Counted from the first letter of the stretch, positions 28,147 to 37,808 are shown. The stretch is 64,000 nt of DNA from Bacteroidota bacterium (GCA_023437305.1 JAEZGN010000019.1:12259-76258); one strand, 5' to 3'. Numbers and translations: made by a program. Notes: generated from the letters alone by a model not told the origin.

Positions 28147-29301
28147 ATGAAAAAAATAATTGTAAGCTCAATTCTTTGCTTATTTTCTCTTTGTCTACTT
28201 GCACAATCAGAGAATGGCATAACTTACGACCTAGCTAAGATAAAATCAGGCTATCGTTCTAAGCGTATAAGTAGCTATGACAAAGATGGATATAATGGAG
28301 ACCGGTTAGTTGGTATCAACCCGAATAATAAAATTACGATATGTGATATCAAAGGTAGTGGAATTATTAATCATATTTGGTTTACCTTAGCTCCTCCTCC
28401 TGAACTAATTTCGCGCAATGATATTATAATTCGTATATATTGGGATAATAATGATTATCCTTCGGTAGAGTCGCCAATAGGACCATTTTTTGGACAGGGT
28501 TGGGACGAACGCTATAATTTTTCATCTTTTGCTCTGTCAGCCGGACCTGCAACAGGTACCGGTTTGTCTTCGTATTTTTCAATGCCTTTCGAAAAAGGTG
28601 CACGCATAGAGATCGAAAATCAAACAGATAAAATGTTAGACAACATTTTCTTCTATGTTGATTATTGGGAAGTAGATAAGTTAGATAAAGATTTAGGGCG
28701 TTTTCATGCGTGGTATAATCGAGAAGTAACACAGGCGGTATGCGACCCAAGCACAGGGCATGCAGTAGCAAATATTGATGGAAAAGACAATTATGTATTC
28801 GCAGATATTAAAGGTAAAGGACATTTTATCGGAATAAATTACTATGTCGAATCACCAAGCACAGCATGGTATGGCGAGGGTGATGATATGTGGTTTATAG
28901 ACGGTGAAAAAATTCCTTCTATGGTAGGTACCGGAACCGAAGATTTTTTTAACACTTCATGGTGTCCTAAAGAACCCTTTCAAAGTCCTTTCTTCGGATA
29001 TCCACGTGTAAATGGAGAAACCGGGTGGCTGGGACGTACACACGTGTATCGCTTCTTTATTACCGATCCTGTTTTTTTTGAAAAATCATTGAAGGCTACT
29101 ATCGAGCATGGGACATCTAATGATTTACAACTCGATATAGCTACTGTTGCCTATTGGTACCAGAGTGAGGCATCCCGAATTCCCGCTATTCCTAATAAGG
29201 AAGGTCGAAAACTTATGCCATCTGTCAACTTTTGGGATATACATATGTGGCGCGATGCATGGCAAAAGTCGAAAGGAGACAATGACCGATGGAGTCATTA
29301 A
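28147..29301 (+). CDS. GH172 (DUF2961) glycoside hydrolase, exported
   Basis: A 384-residue secreted protein (signal peptide about 1-20, ending LLAQ). The DUF2961 core has ICDIKGSGIINHIWFT (65-80), IYWDNNDYPSVESPIGPFFG (97-116) and the catalytic region YGEGDDMWFIDG with GTGTEDFF. E244 and E265 are 21 residues apart, the same spacing as E270 and E291 in the bifidobacterial GH172, so this copy best fits a canonical catalytic enzyme. It begins 16 bases after the MITE-like element. It probably cleaves D-arabinofuranosyl links together with the neighbouring 640-residue GH172; both are inferred from context. Confidence 0.87.
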   Translation: MKKIIVSSILCLFSLCLLAQSENGITYDLAKIKSGYRSKRISSYDKDGYNGDRLVGINPNNKITICDIKGSGIINHIWFTLAPPPELISRNDIIIRIYWDNNDYPSVESPIGPFFGQGWDERYNFSSFALSAGPATGTGLSSYFSMPFEKGARIEIENQTDKMLDNIFFYVDYWEVDKLDKDLGRFHAWYNREVTQAVCDPSTGHAVANIDGKDNYVFADIKGKGHFIGINYYVESPSTAWYGEGDDMWFIDGEKIPSMVGTGTEDFFNTSWCPKEPFQSPFFGYPRVNGETGWLGRTHVYRFFITDPVFFEKSLKATIEHGTSNDLQLDIATVAYWYQSEASRIPAIPNKEGRKLMPSVNFWDIHMWRDAWQKSKGDNDRWSH

Positions 29302-29348
29302 CTTAGATCCTTAAAGAAAAAATAAACCATGTGATAATATAAAAGCCT

Positions 29349-31271
29349 ATGAAGTATTTATTTACGTTTTTATTATTTCTGATATACTTGTTGCCGGCAC
29401 AATCTCAGACAAACAAGAAACGGTTGGTGTATTCCGAAGAATTAGAAAGTTTGTATCGAATTGATTTATTACCAACATATCGCGATAATTGTCTTGTAGA
29501 GCAAGTTTCGAGTTATGATCGTACCGGAGGGAATGATGATGGCTTTAATGGAACGTATTCTTTTGTAGGAAAAGAGAATGGAAAACTTATTCTGGCCGAC
29601 CTTAAAGGTCCGGGCATTATAAATAGAATATGGACACCGACACCAACTAATGATACAATCGAGTTTTATTTCGATGGAGAAAAAAAAGCACGATTGCGTA
29701 TCTGCTTTAATGATTTGTTTTCGGGTAAAGTTTACCCATTCATCGCTCCATTATGCGGAAATGAAATCGGAGGCTTTTATTGCTACCTCCCGATCCCTTA
29801 TCAAAAGTCGTGTAAAATAATGTTCACGGGAGATCTTATGAAATTTTATCAAATACAATATCGGAATCTGCCCGGATATCAGGTTAATACATTTACAGGA
29901 ATACTTAATCAAGAAGAGAAAGATATTCTCAATAAAATAAAAAAACAGTGGTCTAATACTACCTCAAGTCCGGCTAATGTTAATTATCAGACTAGTGAAG
30001 CGTCTTTTGTTTTAGAGCCGGGAACAGAATATACCTTTTTCTCTAAACAGAGAGGAGGGAGGATTGTCGGATTTGAGATAGATGACAATTCTTATTTCGA
30101 AGGACAGTATAAAGATATAATCATTTCAGCAACTTGGGATGATGATAAGATTCCGGCCATTTATGCTCCTGCATCCGATTTTTTCGGATATGCTTTTGGC
30201 AAATCTTCGATGAGAAGTTTACTTATTGGTAAAAATAAAGAAATAAACTACTCTTATCTCCCATGTCCTTTCGACAATAATGCTGAAATGAAATTAATAT
30301 ACAGAAAACGTAGTGATGTAGATCAGCCGTCTGTTCTAGTCAAAACAAAAGTATACTATACAGATTCAAAAAGAGATAAAGGGAAAGAAGGTAAGTTATA
30401 TACTTCATGGCGAAGAGAAATTGATCCGCCAAAAGGAAAATATTATAATTTCTTATCTACAAAAGGTAAAGGCCATTATGTAGGAACTATTCATCAAACT
30501 CAGGGTTTACTTCCAGAAATGACTGTTTACTTCGAAGGGGATGACTCTACACATGTTGATGGTAAAATGCGTATACATGGCACTGGATCAGAAGACTATT
30601 ATAACGGAGGCTGGTATGCCTTACCCGACAGATGGGATACCGGTGTCAGCTTACCTATACATGGCTCGTTAGGCTATCTAATAGCTCATTCACAAACAGG
30701 AGGATATAGGTTTTATTTAACAGATAAATTGTCATTTGAGCACGAATTTTATATGGGTATAGAGCGAGGTCCTACAGGAAATGAATACCCTGTGGACTAT
30801 ACCTCTGTGGCCTTTTATTATGCTGATAGGCCTCCAACAACTACAATGTATCCGGATGATCGATTAAGGAAGATAAATCCACCGGATCAATTCAGGTTTT
30901 ATCCTCAAATGATGAAATTTACAGTATTTCATGGCACGGATATCAATTATAGAAGAAGCATATCTATATCGGCAGAACATGAAGGAGCTGTAAAAATATT
31001 TTTAGAGGATATTCCCGAAGGAAAATATAAAATATACCTTTCTTATATAGAAAAGTCCGACAATGGCTATTTTGCGGTATGGCAACGCCAGAATCTTATC
31101 AAAGATTGGACTAATGCCTATAATGTTGAGGAACGATTTAAAGAAAGGGAGTATATTGGACAAACTTATTTTACAAAGCAGACTTCCTCCTTAACCATAA
31201 AAGTCAGAAACAATAAAGAGAAAAATAAATTTGAATTTGATTGCCTATATCTAGAAAAAGTAAATGAATAA
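29349..31271 (+). CDS. large GH172 (DUF2961) protein with extra C-terminal domain
   Basis: A 640-residue secreted protein (signal peptide about 1-20, ending AQSQ). It contains a longer DUF2961 region: LADLKGPGIINRIWTP (82-97), a long insertion, then ATWDDDKIPAIYAPASDFFG (261-280) and the catalytic-type stretch YFEGDD...HGTGSEDYY with E396 and E415, only 19 apart. Residues about 530-640 make an additional beta-rich module. The size and altered spacing make it a distinct GH172 subtype, perhaps with other chain-length or linkage specificity. It precedes the ribulokinase by 12 bases. Confidence 0.8.
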   Translation: MKYLFTFLLFLIYLLPAQSQTNKKRLVYSEELESLYRIDLLPTYRDNCLVEQVSSYDRTGGNDDGFNGTYSFVGKENGKLILADLKGPGIINRIWTPTPTNDTIEFYFDGEKKARLRICFNDLFSGKVYPFIAPLCGNEIGGFYCYLPIPYQKSCKIMFTGDLMKFYQIQYRNLPGYQVNTFTGILNQEEKDILNKIKKQWSNTTSSPANVNYQTSEASFVLEPGTEYTFFSKQRGGRIVGFEIDDNSYFEGQYKDIIISATWDDDKIPAIYAPASDFFGYAFGKSSMRSLLIGKNKEINYSYLPCPFDNNAEMKLIYRKRSDVDQPSVLVKTKVYYTDSKRDKGKEGKLYTSWRREIDPPKGKYYNFLSTKGKGHYVGTIHQTQGLLPEMTVYFEGDDSTHVDGKMRIHGTGSEDYYNGGWYALPDRWDTGVSLPIHGSLGYLIAHSQTGGYRFYLTDKLSFEHEFYMGIERGPTGNEYPVDYTSVAFYYADRPPTTTMYPDDRLRKINPPDQFRFYPQMMKFTVFHGTDINYRRSISISAEHEGAVKIFLEDIPEGKYKIYLSYIEKSDNGYFAVWQRQNLIKDWTNAYNVEERFKEREYIGQTYFTKQTSSLTIKVRNNKEKNKFEFDCLYLEKVNE

Positions 31272-31283
31272 AAATTTTATACT

Positions 31284-32969
31284 ATGGATAAAGATTCTAA
31301 ATATGTAATTGGAGTCGATTACGGCACCGATTCGTGCAGGGCATTATTAGTGAATGCAATAACAGGAGAAGAAATAGCAGATTCTGTATGTTACTATCCA
31401 CGTTGGAATAAAGGATTGTATTGCGATGCTTCATTGAATCAGTATAGGCAACATCCATTAGACTATATTGAAAGTTTGGAAGAAGTAATAAAACAATTAC
31501 TATCAGAATGTTCTTCTATAAAAAAGGAACAAATAGTAGGAATGGGATTTGATACAACAGGCTCTACTCCGATACTCTTGAATGAGGAAGGAACGCCACT
31601 TGCCTTATTACCGGAATTCAGCGAAAATCCTAATGCCATGTTCGTCCTTTGGAAAGATCATACAGCAGTAAAAGAAGCTGATGAAATAAACACATTGGCT
31701 AAACGCTGGAAAGTAGATTATACTTCATATTCAGGAGGAGTTTACTCATCGGAATGGGTATGGTCTAAAATGCTGCATATACTAAGAGTAGATGAGTCTA
31801 TACGCAAAAACGCTTATAGTTGGACAGAACATTGCGACTGGATGCCAGCTTTGTTAACAGGAAAAACAAAACCTGAAGAAATGATGCGTAGCCGATGTGC
31901 TGCCGGACATAAAGCTATGTGGAATGAGAGCTGGAATGGATTACCATCATTTGAATTCTTAAAAAGCCTTGATCCTCTATTAGGAGTATTTGAAGGACAT
32001 TTGTTTGAAGATACTTATACAAGTGATGTCTCTGTTGGAACACTGACCGAAGAATGGGCACATCGTCTTGGACTTACGACAGATGTTGTTGTATGCGTAA
32101 GCGAAATAGATTGTCATATGGGAGCTGTAGGGGCACAAGTTTCAGAAGGATCTTATGTTCGTATTATTGGCACATCTACTTGTGATATTATGGTTGTGTC
32201 TAAAGAAATAATGAAAAATAAACTTATAGCCGGTATATGTGGGCAGGTAGATGGCTCTGTTATTCCCGGGCTAATTGGTTTGGAAGCAGGCCAATCTGCC
32301 TTTGGAGATCTCTATGCATGGTTTAGAAACATTATATTTCATCCTGTCAATGATATTCTCAACAGTAGTGATCTACTCGATCCTGTCTTAAAAAAGAAGG
32401 TACTGAAAGAAATAAAACACTCCATACTGCCTTATCTTAACGAACAGGCGGAGAAAATATCACCGTCTATCAGCTCGCCTGTTGCTTTAGATTGGATGAA
32501 TGGAAGACGTACTCCCTTTGCCAATCAAAGCTTAAAAGGGGCTATAACAGGCCTCACTTTAGGCAGCTCGGCTCCTGTAGTATATAGAGCATTGGTAGAA
32601 GCTACTGCTTTTGGTTCTAAAGCAATTATAGATAGTGTACTTGAACAAGGCGTTGAAATAAAAGATGTGATAGGCATCGGTGGTATTTCGATAAAAGCGC
32701 CGTTTGTAATGCAAACTCTTGCCGATGTATTGGGGATGCCTATAAAAGTAGCAGCAGTAGAACAAGCCTGCGCATTAGGGGCAGCTATGTTTGCTGCAGT
32801 TGCTTCAGGAGTTTATTCTGATATAAAGGATGCTCAATTAGCAATGGGCAAAGGGTTTTCGCATGAGTATCTTCCAAATGAAGAAAGAAATATGATTTAT
32901 CAGAGATTATACGAAGATTATAAGAGAATTGCAAACATTACAGAAGAGATATCTAAATTAGAGAAATAA
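31284..32969 (+). CDS. araB: AraB-type ribulokinase (FGGY family)
   Basis: A 561-residue FGGY kinase, close to the 566 residues of E. coli AraB. The N-terminus IGVDYGTDSCRALLV is the phosphate-binding loop, and YYPRWNKGLYCDASLNQYRQHPLDYIE is the AraB-specific stretch. The C-terminal lobe has GIGGISIKAPFVMQTLADVLGMPI with an ATP-binding pattern. AraB-type enzymes phosphorylate L-ribulose but also accept D-ribulose. With FucI giving D-ribulose, the product would be D-ribulose 5-phosphate, a pentose phosphate pathway intermediate. No araA or araD is in the window, which argues against classical L-arabinose use. It follows the GH172 gene by 12 bases. Confidence 0.88.
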   Translation: MDKDSKYVIGVDYGTDSCRALLVNAITGEEIADSVCYYPRWNKGLYCDASLNQYRQHPLDYIESLEEVIKQLLSECSSIKKEQIVGMGFDTTGSTPILLNEEGTPLALLPEFSENPNAMFVLWKDHTAVKEADEINTLAKRWKVDYTSYSGGVYSSEWVWSKMLHILRVDESIRKNAYSWTEHCDWMPALLTGKTKPEEMMRSRCAAGHKAMWNESWNGLPSFEFLKSLDPLLGVFEGHLFEDTYTSDVSVGTLTEEWAHRLGLTTDVVVCVSEIDCHMGAVGAQVSEGSYVRIIGTSTCDIMVVSKEIMKNKLIAGICGQVDGSVIPGLIGLEAGQSAFGDLYAWFRNIIFHPVNDILNSSDLLDPVLKKKVLKEIKHSILPYLNEQAEKISPSISSPVALDWMNGRRTPFANQSLKGAITGLTLGSSAPVVYRALVEATAFGSKAIIDSVLEQGVEIKDVIGIGGISIKAPFVMQTLADVLGMPIKVAAVEQACALGAAMFAAVASGVYSDIKDAQLAMGKGFSHEYLPNEERNMIYQRLYEDYKRIANITEEISKLEK

Positions 32970-33031
32970 TATATTTTGTTTGTATTCGCATTGAAAATAA
33001 TAAGGATTTTAGACGACTAATATCTTTTACC

Positions 33032-34114
33032 ATGAAAAAATACTTTTTGAATATACTGATTAGCATGTTGGTGTTCTCTATGCCAATTTTTTCGCAATTG
33101 CGAAACGATGATGTGTATAAGCTCCCCGAAATGAGTAAAAAGGATATACGCGAGTATATCTCTATACCGGGCTTTGATGGATATCAGGCTCTAAAGTGTG
33201 ATTTTCATATACATACAGTTTTTTCGGATGGACTAGTATGGCCAGATGTGAGGGTAGATGAAGCTTGGCAACAAGGACTTGATGCAATTGCTATAACCGA
33301 CCATATTGAATATCGTCCATTCAAACAGTTGGTTGGAGGTGATTTGAACGAAAGCTTTAATATAGCCAAGGCGAGAGGCAATCATCTTGGCTTTATAGTT
33401 ATAAAGGGTACTGAAGTTACTAGAGAAAAGCCAATAGGTCACCTTAATGCCTTATTTATTGAAGATGCTAACAAATTACAAGATAAAGATCCGGTAGAGG
33501 TGCTGCGTGAAGCAAAAAAGCAGGGTGCGTTCATTATGTGGAATCATCCCGGATGGCCAGATGATAAAAGTACATTATATCCTATACACGAGCAATTGAT
33601 CAAAGATAAACTAATCGATGGGATAGAGATATTTAATTATCTTGAATATTACCCAATTACTATTGATTATGCGAATCGCTTTAACCTCACTTTTATGGGG
33701 AATTCTGATATTCATGAACTGATTACAACAAATTATGGTACCGAAAAAATGGCTCGTCCCATTACACTCGTATTTGCAAATGAACGCAGTGAAAAAGGAA
33801 TAAAAGAGGCATTATTTGCAGGACGGTCTGCAGCGCTATTTTATGGAATATTGGCAGGAAAAGATGAAATATTAAGAAAATTATTTTTAGCGTCTATTGA
33901 TTTTAAAACAGTGGATGGAGGAGATTATGTTGAGATAACTAACAAGTCTGATATTTTGTATAATATTACTTTAAATGGTAAGGAACATACACTTTTTCCT
34001 CAAAAAACAATCCGTGTCATTTGGCCTTCGGATGGAAAAGGCTCTCTAAAAGTTAAGAACTGCCATACAGGGAAAGATAGTCGTTTAGAATTTGTATTGC
34101 CTGCATTCTTTTAA
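33032..34114 (+). CDS. exported PHP-domain phosphoesterase (Sb-PDE-like)
   Basis: A 360-residue protein with a signal peptide (about 1-21, ending FSQ) and a PHP metal-dependent fold: HIHTVFSDG (H59, H61), ITDHIEY, KGTEVT, WNHPGWP and GNSDIHE carry the expected metal-binding residues. It resembles Sb-PDE-type phosphodiesterases. Such enzymes hydrolyse phosphomono- or diesters. It is the last gene before the terminator at 34163. In this locus it could remove phosphate substituents from the imported glycan, but it may equally be an unrelated passenger. A C-terminal beta-domain (about 290-360) is of unknown role. Confidence 0.8.
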   Translation: MKKYFLNILISMLVFSMPIFSQLRNDDVYKLPEMSKKDIREYISIPGFDGYQALKCDFHIHTVFSDGLVWPDVRVDEAWQQGLDAIAITDHIEYRPFKQLVGGDLNESFNIAKARGNHLGFIVIKGTEVTREKPIGHLNALFIEDANKLQDKDPVEVLREAKKQGAFIMWNHPGWPDDKSTLYPIHEQLIKDKLIDGIEIFNYLEYYPITIDYANRFNLTFMGNSDIHELITTNYGTEKMARPITLVFANERSEKGIKEALFAGRSAALFYGILAGKDEILRKLFLASIDFKTVDGGDYVEITNKSDILYNITLNGKEHTLFPQKTIRVIWPSDGKGSLKVKNCHTGKDSRLEFVLPAFF

Positions 34115-34162
34115 AGATTATAATTGTTTTAGGTTTTTTCAATAAGGTTATTACTACAAAAC

Positions 34163-34202
34163 AAAAGACTCATTGTTCTAAATATAGAACAATGAGTCTT
34201 TT
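34163..34202. terminator. bidirectional terminator between PUL and dnaK
   Basis: A perfect 18-bp inverted repeat (AAAAGACTCATTGTTCTA with its exact complement) around a 4-base loop, with T tracts on both strands. It would stop the PUL transcript and the convergent dnaK transcript. Confidence 0.92.
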
Positions 34203-34230
34203 AATAAATATAGTATCTGTTTCTATTTGC

Positions 34231-36135
34231 TTATTTCACTTCTTCAAAATCTACATCAGTTACATTATTGTCGCCTCCATTAGATTGGCTTCCGGTGTTA
34301 CCTCCGGCTTGTTGTCCCGGATTAGCACCTGCTTGTTGCTGATTGTATATGTTTTGGCTCAACTCCTGCATCAACTTCGTTAATTCATCCATAGCTGAAT
34401 CAATAGCCGGAATATCTTGAGCTTTGTGAGCATCTCTTAATTTATTTAAAGCACCTTCGATAGAAGCTTTTTGTTCGGCAGGAATTTTATCTCCAAGGTC
34501 TTTCAATTGATTTTCTGTTTGGAAAATCACTGAATCAGCCTGATTCAACTTATCTATTCTTTCTTTTTCTTTCTTATCCGCTTCTGCATTAGCTGCTGCT
34601 TCGTCTTTCATTCGTTGGATTTCAGCATCGCTAAGACCGGAAGAAGCTTCGATACGAATAGATTGTTCTTTACCTGTTTTTTTATCTTTTGCCGATACGC
34701 TAAGAATACCATTGGCATCAATGTCAAATGTAACTTCAATTTGAGGTTCTCCACGACGTGCCGGTAATATGCCGTCTAGGTTAAATACACCTATTTGCTT
34801 GTTATCTCTAGCCATTGGACGCTCTCCCTGTAATACAACAATCTGTACAGAAGGCTGGTTGTCGGCAGCGGTAGAGAATGTCTCGCTCTTCTTCGTAGGA
34901 ATAGTTGTATTAGCCTCAATCAGTTTGGTCATCACATTCCCCATTGTTTCTATACCTAGAGAAAGCGGAGTAACATCAAGTAGCAATACATCTTTTACCT
35001 CACCTGTTAATACAGCACCCTGTATAGCAGCACCTACTGCAACAACTTCATCCGGATTTACCCCTTTGGATGGAGTCTTTCCGAAGAATTTTTCAACCTC
35101 TGCTTGTACAGCAGGTATACGGGTAGAACCACCAACCAAGATTACCTCGTCTATATCAGAAGGAGAATATCCTGCATCTTTCAACGATTGGCGGCATGGA
35201 TCGATACATTTGCGGATTAGCGTGTCTGCTAATTGCTCAAATTTAGCACGAGTTAGAGTTTTTACCAAGTGTTTTGGAATACCATTAACCGGCATAATAT
35301 ATGGCAAGTTGATTTCAGTAGAGGTAGTGCTTGAAAGCTCTATTTTTGCTTTTTCTGCAGCCTCTTTTAGGCGTTGCAGAGCCATTGGATCCTTACGTAG
35401 ATCTAGGCCTTCTTCACTCATAAATTCTTCAGCCAGCCAATTGATGATAACCTGGTCGAAGTCGTCACCACCAAGGTGAGTATCCCCATTGGTCGATTTT
35501 ACTTCAAACACGCCGTCGCCTAGCTCTAGGATAGAGATATCAAATGTACCACCACCAAGGTCGAACACTGCAATTTTCATATCCTTGTGAGCCTTGTCAA
35601 GACCATAAGCAAGTGCAGCAGCTGTAGGCTCATTAACGATACGTTGAACTTTAAGACCTGCAATCTCTCCGGCTTCTTTTGTAGCCTGACGTTGCGAGTC
35701 GCTAAAGTATGCAGGTACAGTAATAACTGCGTCTGTCACTTCTTGTCCAAGATAGTCTTCAGCTGTTTTTTTCATCTTTTGAAGGATCATCGCTGAAATT
35801 TCCTGAGGAGTATAAAGACGTCCGTCAATGTCTATACGTGGTGTATTGTTATCTCCTTTAACCACTTTATATGGTACACGGGTTACTTCGGTCTGAACCT
35901 GATCCCATGTTTCTCCCATAAATCTTTTTATGGAGTATATTGTTTTTTCCGGATTTGTGATAGCCTGACGTTTTGCGGGATCTCCAATTTTACGTTCATT
36001 TCCATCAACAAAAGCAACTACAGAAGGAGTTGTTCTTTTTCCTTCGTTGTTTGTAATAACGATAGGCTCGTTACCTTCCAACACAGCAACACAAGAGTTT
36101 GTGGTACCTAAGTCAATTCCTATAATTTTTCCCAT
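34231..36135 (-). CDS. dnaK: Hsp70 chaperone DnaK
   Basis: A 634-residue chaperone with the actin-like ATPase signature IGIDLGTTNSCVAV at the N-terminus, DLGGGTFDISILELG, and the substrate-binding domain with NQPSVQIVVLQGERPMARDNKQIGVF. The C-terminal tail ends in GGDNNVTDVDFEEVK, the DnaK terminus. It folds and refolds proteins with DnaJ and GrpE in an ATP-driven cycle. It is convergent with the PUL, separated by a strong bidirectional terminator. No grpE/dnaJ partners lie next to it in the window, which is normal in Bacteroidetes. Confidence 0.97.
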   Translation of the reverse strand: MGKIIGIDLGTTNSCVAVLEGNEPIVITNNEGKRTTPSVVAFVDGNERKIGDPAKRQAITNPEKTIYSIKRFMGETWDQVQTEVTRVPYKVVKGDNNTPRIDIDGRLYTPQEISAMILQKMKKTAEDYLGQEVTDAVITVPAYFSDSQRQATKEAGEIAGLKVQRIVNEPTAAALAYGLDKAHKDMKIAVFDLGGGTFDISILELGDGVFEVKSTNGDTHLGGDDFDQVIINWLAEEFMSEEGLDLRKDPMALQRLKEAAEKAKIELSSTTSTEINLPYIMPVNGIPKHLVKTLTRAKFEQLADTLIRKCIDPCRQSLKDAGYSPSDIDEVILVGGSTRIPAVQAEVEKFFGKTPSKGVNPDEVVAVGAAIQGAVLTGEVKDVLLLDVTPLSLGIETMGNVMTKLIEANTTIPTKKSETFSTAADNQPSVQIVVLQGERPMARDNKQIGVFNLDGILPARRGEPQIEVTFDIDANGILSVSAKDKKTGKEQSIRIEASSGLSDAEIQRMKDEAAANAEADKKEKERIDKLNQADSVIFQTENQLKDLGDKIPAEQKASIEGALNKLRDAHKAQDIPAIDSAMDELTKLMQELSQNIYNQQQAGANPGQQAGGNTGSQSNGGDNNVTDVDFEEVK

Positions 36136-36539
36136 CTTATTTTATATTATTATATTGTTTCTAATTAATTTCTATTATTATTTCTTTCAATTCCTATTTC
36201 AATGACATTAGCCTTTGTTCAAAAGCTATGCCAAAATATAAGATGACAATAAAAAAAGTAAAATATGACGATTTGTCAGAATTGATAGCGACTCTATTTC
36301 ATGTGCTTAATATTCTTATCGGCAGCTTGTTATATATTCCTCGCTATGGATGTTCTTATTTTATATACGTTTAATGACTTTTATAGACTACATATAAGTA
36401 TAATATGGCAAAATATTTTTTTTATAATAACTTAATTAAGTTCTAATACGTTTCTATCTCATAGGATAATAATCCGGCTTGTTATTAAATTAAACTTTTT
36501 GTAGATTTGAAGAGATTTAGAGCTTAAACAAATATATCA
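36136..36539. promoter_or_regulatory. divergent promoter region of dnaK and rarA
   Basis: A 404-bp, very AT-rich gap between divergent genes. For rarA, CTTG at 36478-36481 and TAGATTTG at 36502-36509 are spaced by 20 bases, a good fit to the Bacteroidetes promoter. For dnaK, a near-consensus TATATTTTG on the minus strand is at about 36232-36241. No CIRCE-like repeat or sigma-32 site is seen. Confidence 0.5.
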
Positions 36540-37808
36540 ATGAGCCAACCTTTAGCAGAGCGGTTACGTCCGCGTAATCTTGAAGAATATATAGGACAAA
36601 AACATTTAGTAGGAGAGGGTGCTATTCTCCGAAAGATGATAGAGTCGGGCAGAGTCCCTTCATTTTTACTATGGGGGCCTCCCGGAGTGGGCAAAACTAC
36701 ATTGGCTCAGATAATAGCAAATACACTTGATACTCCTTTTTATACTCTTAGCGCCATAAATTCGGGAGTAAAAGATGTGCGTGAAGTGATTGAACAAGCT
36801 AAAAAAAGTCAATTTTTTAATACCAAAAGTCCAATTCTGTTTATTGATGAAATCCATCGTTTTTCTAAATCGCAACAAGACTCTTTGCTAGGTGCCGTAG
36901 AAACTGGAGTAATAACATTGATCGGTGCAACTACTGAAAATCCTTCGTTCGAGGTTATTCGCCCGCTGTTGTCACGTTGTCAGGTTTATGTCTTACAATC
37001 CTTAGGAAAAGAAGATCTGGAAGAGCTGGCTCATAGAGCATTAACTCAAGACGTAATACTTAAAGACAGGGATATAGAACTTAAAGAAACGGATGCAATT
37101 TTACGCTTTTCGGGAGGTGATGCTCGTAAACTCTTGAATATACTCGATTTAGTAATTTCATCCGAAACAAATGATAAGATTACGATAACCGATAAGTTGG
37201 TAACAGAGCGTTTGCAAGAAAATCCGGCAGCATACGATAAAGGAGGGGAAATGCATTATGACATTATTTCTGCTTTTATAAAGTCGATAAGAGGGAGTGA
37301 TCCCGATGCTGCTATTTATTGGTTGGCACGAATGGTGGCCGGAGGCGAAGACCCGAAATTTATAGCACGTCGTCTCGTAATTTCTGCTGCAGAAGATATC
37401 GGATTAGCAAATCCGAATGCTTTATTGTTAGCTAATGCATGTTTCGAAGCGTTGCATAAAATTGGTTGGCCCGAAGGACGTATTGTATTGGCCGAAACTA
37501 CCATATATCTGGCAACATCTCCTAAGAGTAATTCGGCATACATGTCGATAGACGAAGCTATTGCCTTAGTAAATGAGACAGGGAATCTACCTGTACCATT
37601 ACATTTGCGGAATGCTCCTACTCAGTTGATGAAGGAACTGAATTACGGAAAAGAATATAAATATGCACATAGCTTTGAAAATAACTTTGTACAACAAGAT
37701 TATGTGCCTAAAGAGATAAAGGGTAGACAATTTTGGAAACCCCAGCAGAATGCATCTGAAAGTAAAATTGTGGAATGGCTCAAAAAGCTCTGGAAAGATC
37801 GATATTAA
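36540..37808 (+). CDS. rarA: replication-associated recombination ATPase RarA (MgsA)
   Basis: A 422-residue AAA+ protein with Walker A GPPGVGKTT, Walker B ILFIDEIHR, and the clamp-loader-like arginine finger region (SRCQVYVL). Its start MSQPLAERLRPRNLEEYIGQKHLVG is characteristic of RarA/MgsA/WRNIP1. The C-terminal half holds the tetramerisation domain (MARMVAGGEDPKFIARRLVISAAEDIG). It acts at stalled replication forks and collaborates with SSB and RecA. The gene stands alone with its own promoter. Confidence 0.95.
   Translation: MSQPLAERLRPRNLEEYIGQKHLVGEGAILRKMIESGRVPSFLLWGPPGVGKTTLAQIIANTLDTPFYTLSAINSGVKDVREVIEQAKKSQFFNTKSPILFIDEIHRFSKSQQDSLLGAVETGVITLIGATTENPSFEVIRPLLSRCQVYVLQSLGKEDLEELAHRALTQDVILKDRDIELKETDAILRFSGGDARKLLNILDLVISSETNDKITITDKLVTERLQENPAAYDKGGEMHYDIISAFIKSIRGSDPDAAIYWLARMVAGGEDPKFIARRLVISAAEDIGLANPNALLLANACFEALHKIGWPEGRIVLAETTIYLATSPKSNSAYMSIDEAIALVNETGNLPVPLHLRNAPTQLMKELNYGKEYKYAHSFENNFVQQDYVPKEIKGRQFWKPQQNASESKIVEWLKKLWKDRY

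Noticed and set aside
34769..35479. 236-codon ORF on the plus strand inside dnaK
   Set aside because: It is antisense to a fully conserved DnaK gene, lacks any recognisable domain and has a codon pattern set by the opposite strand.
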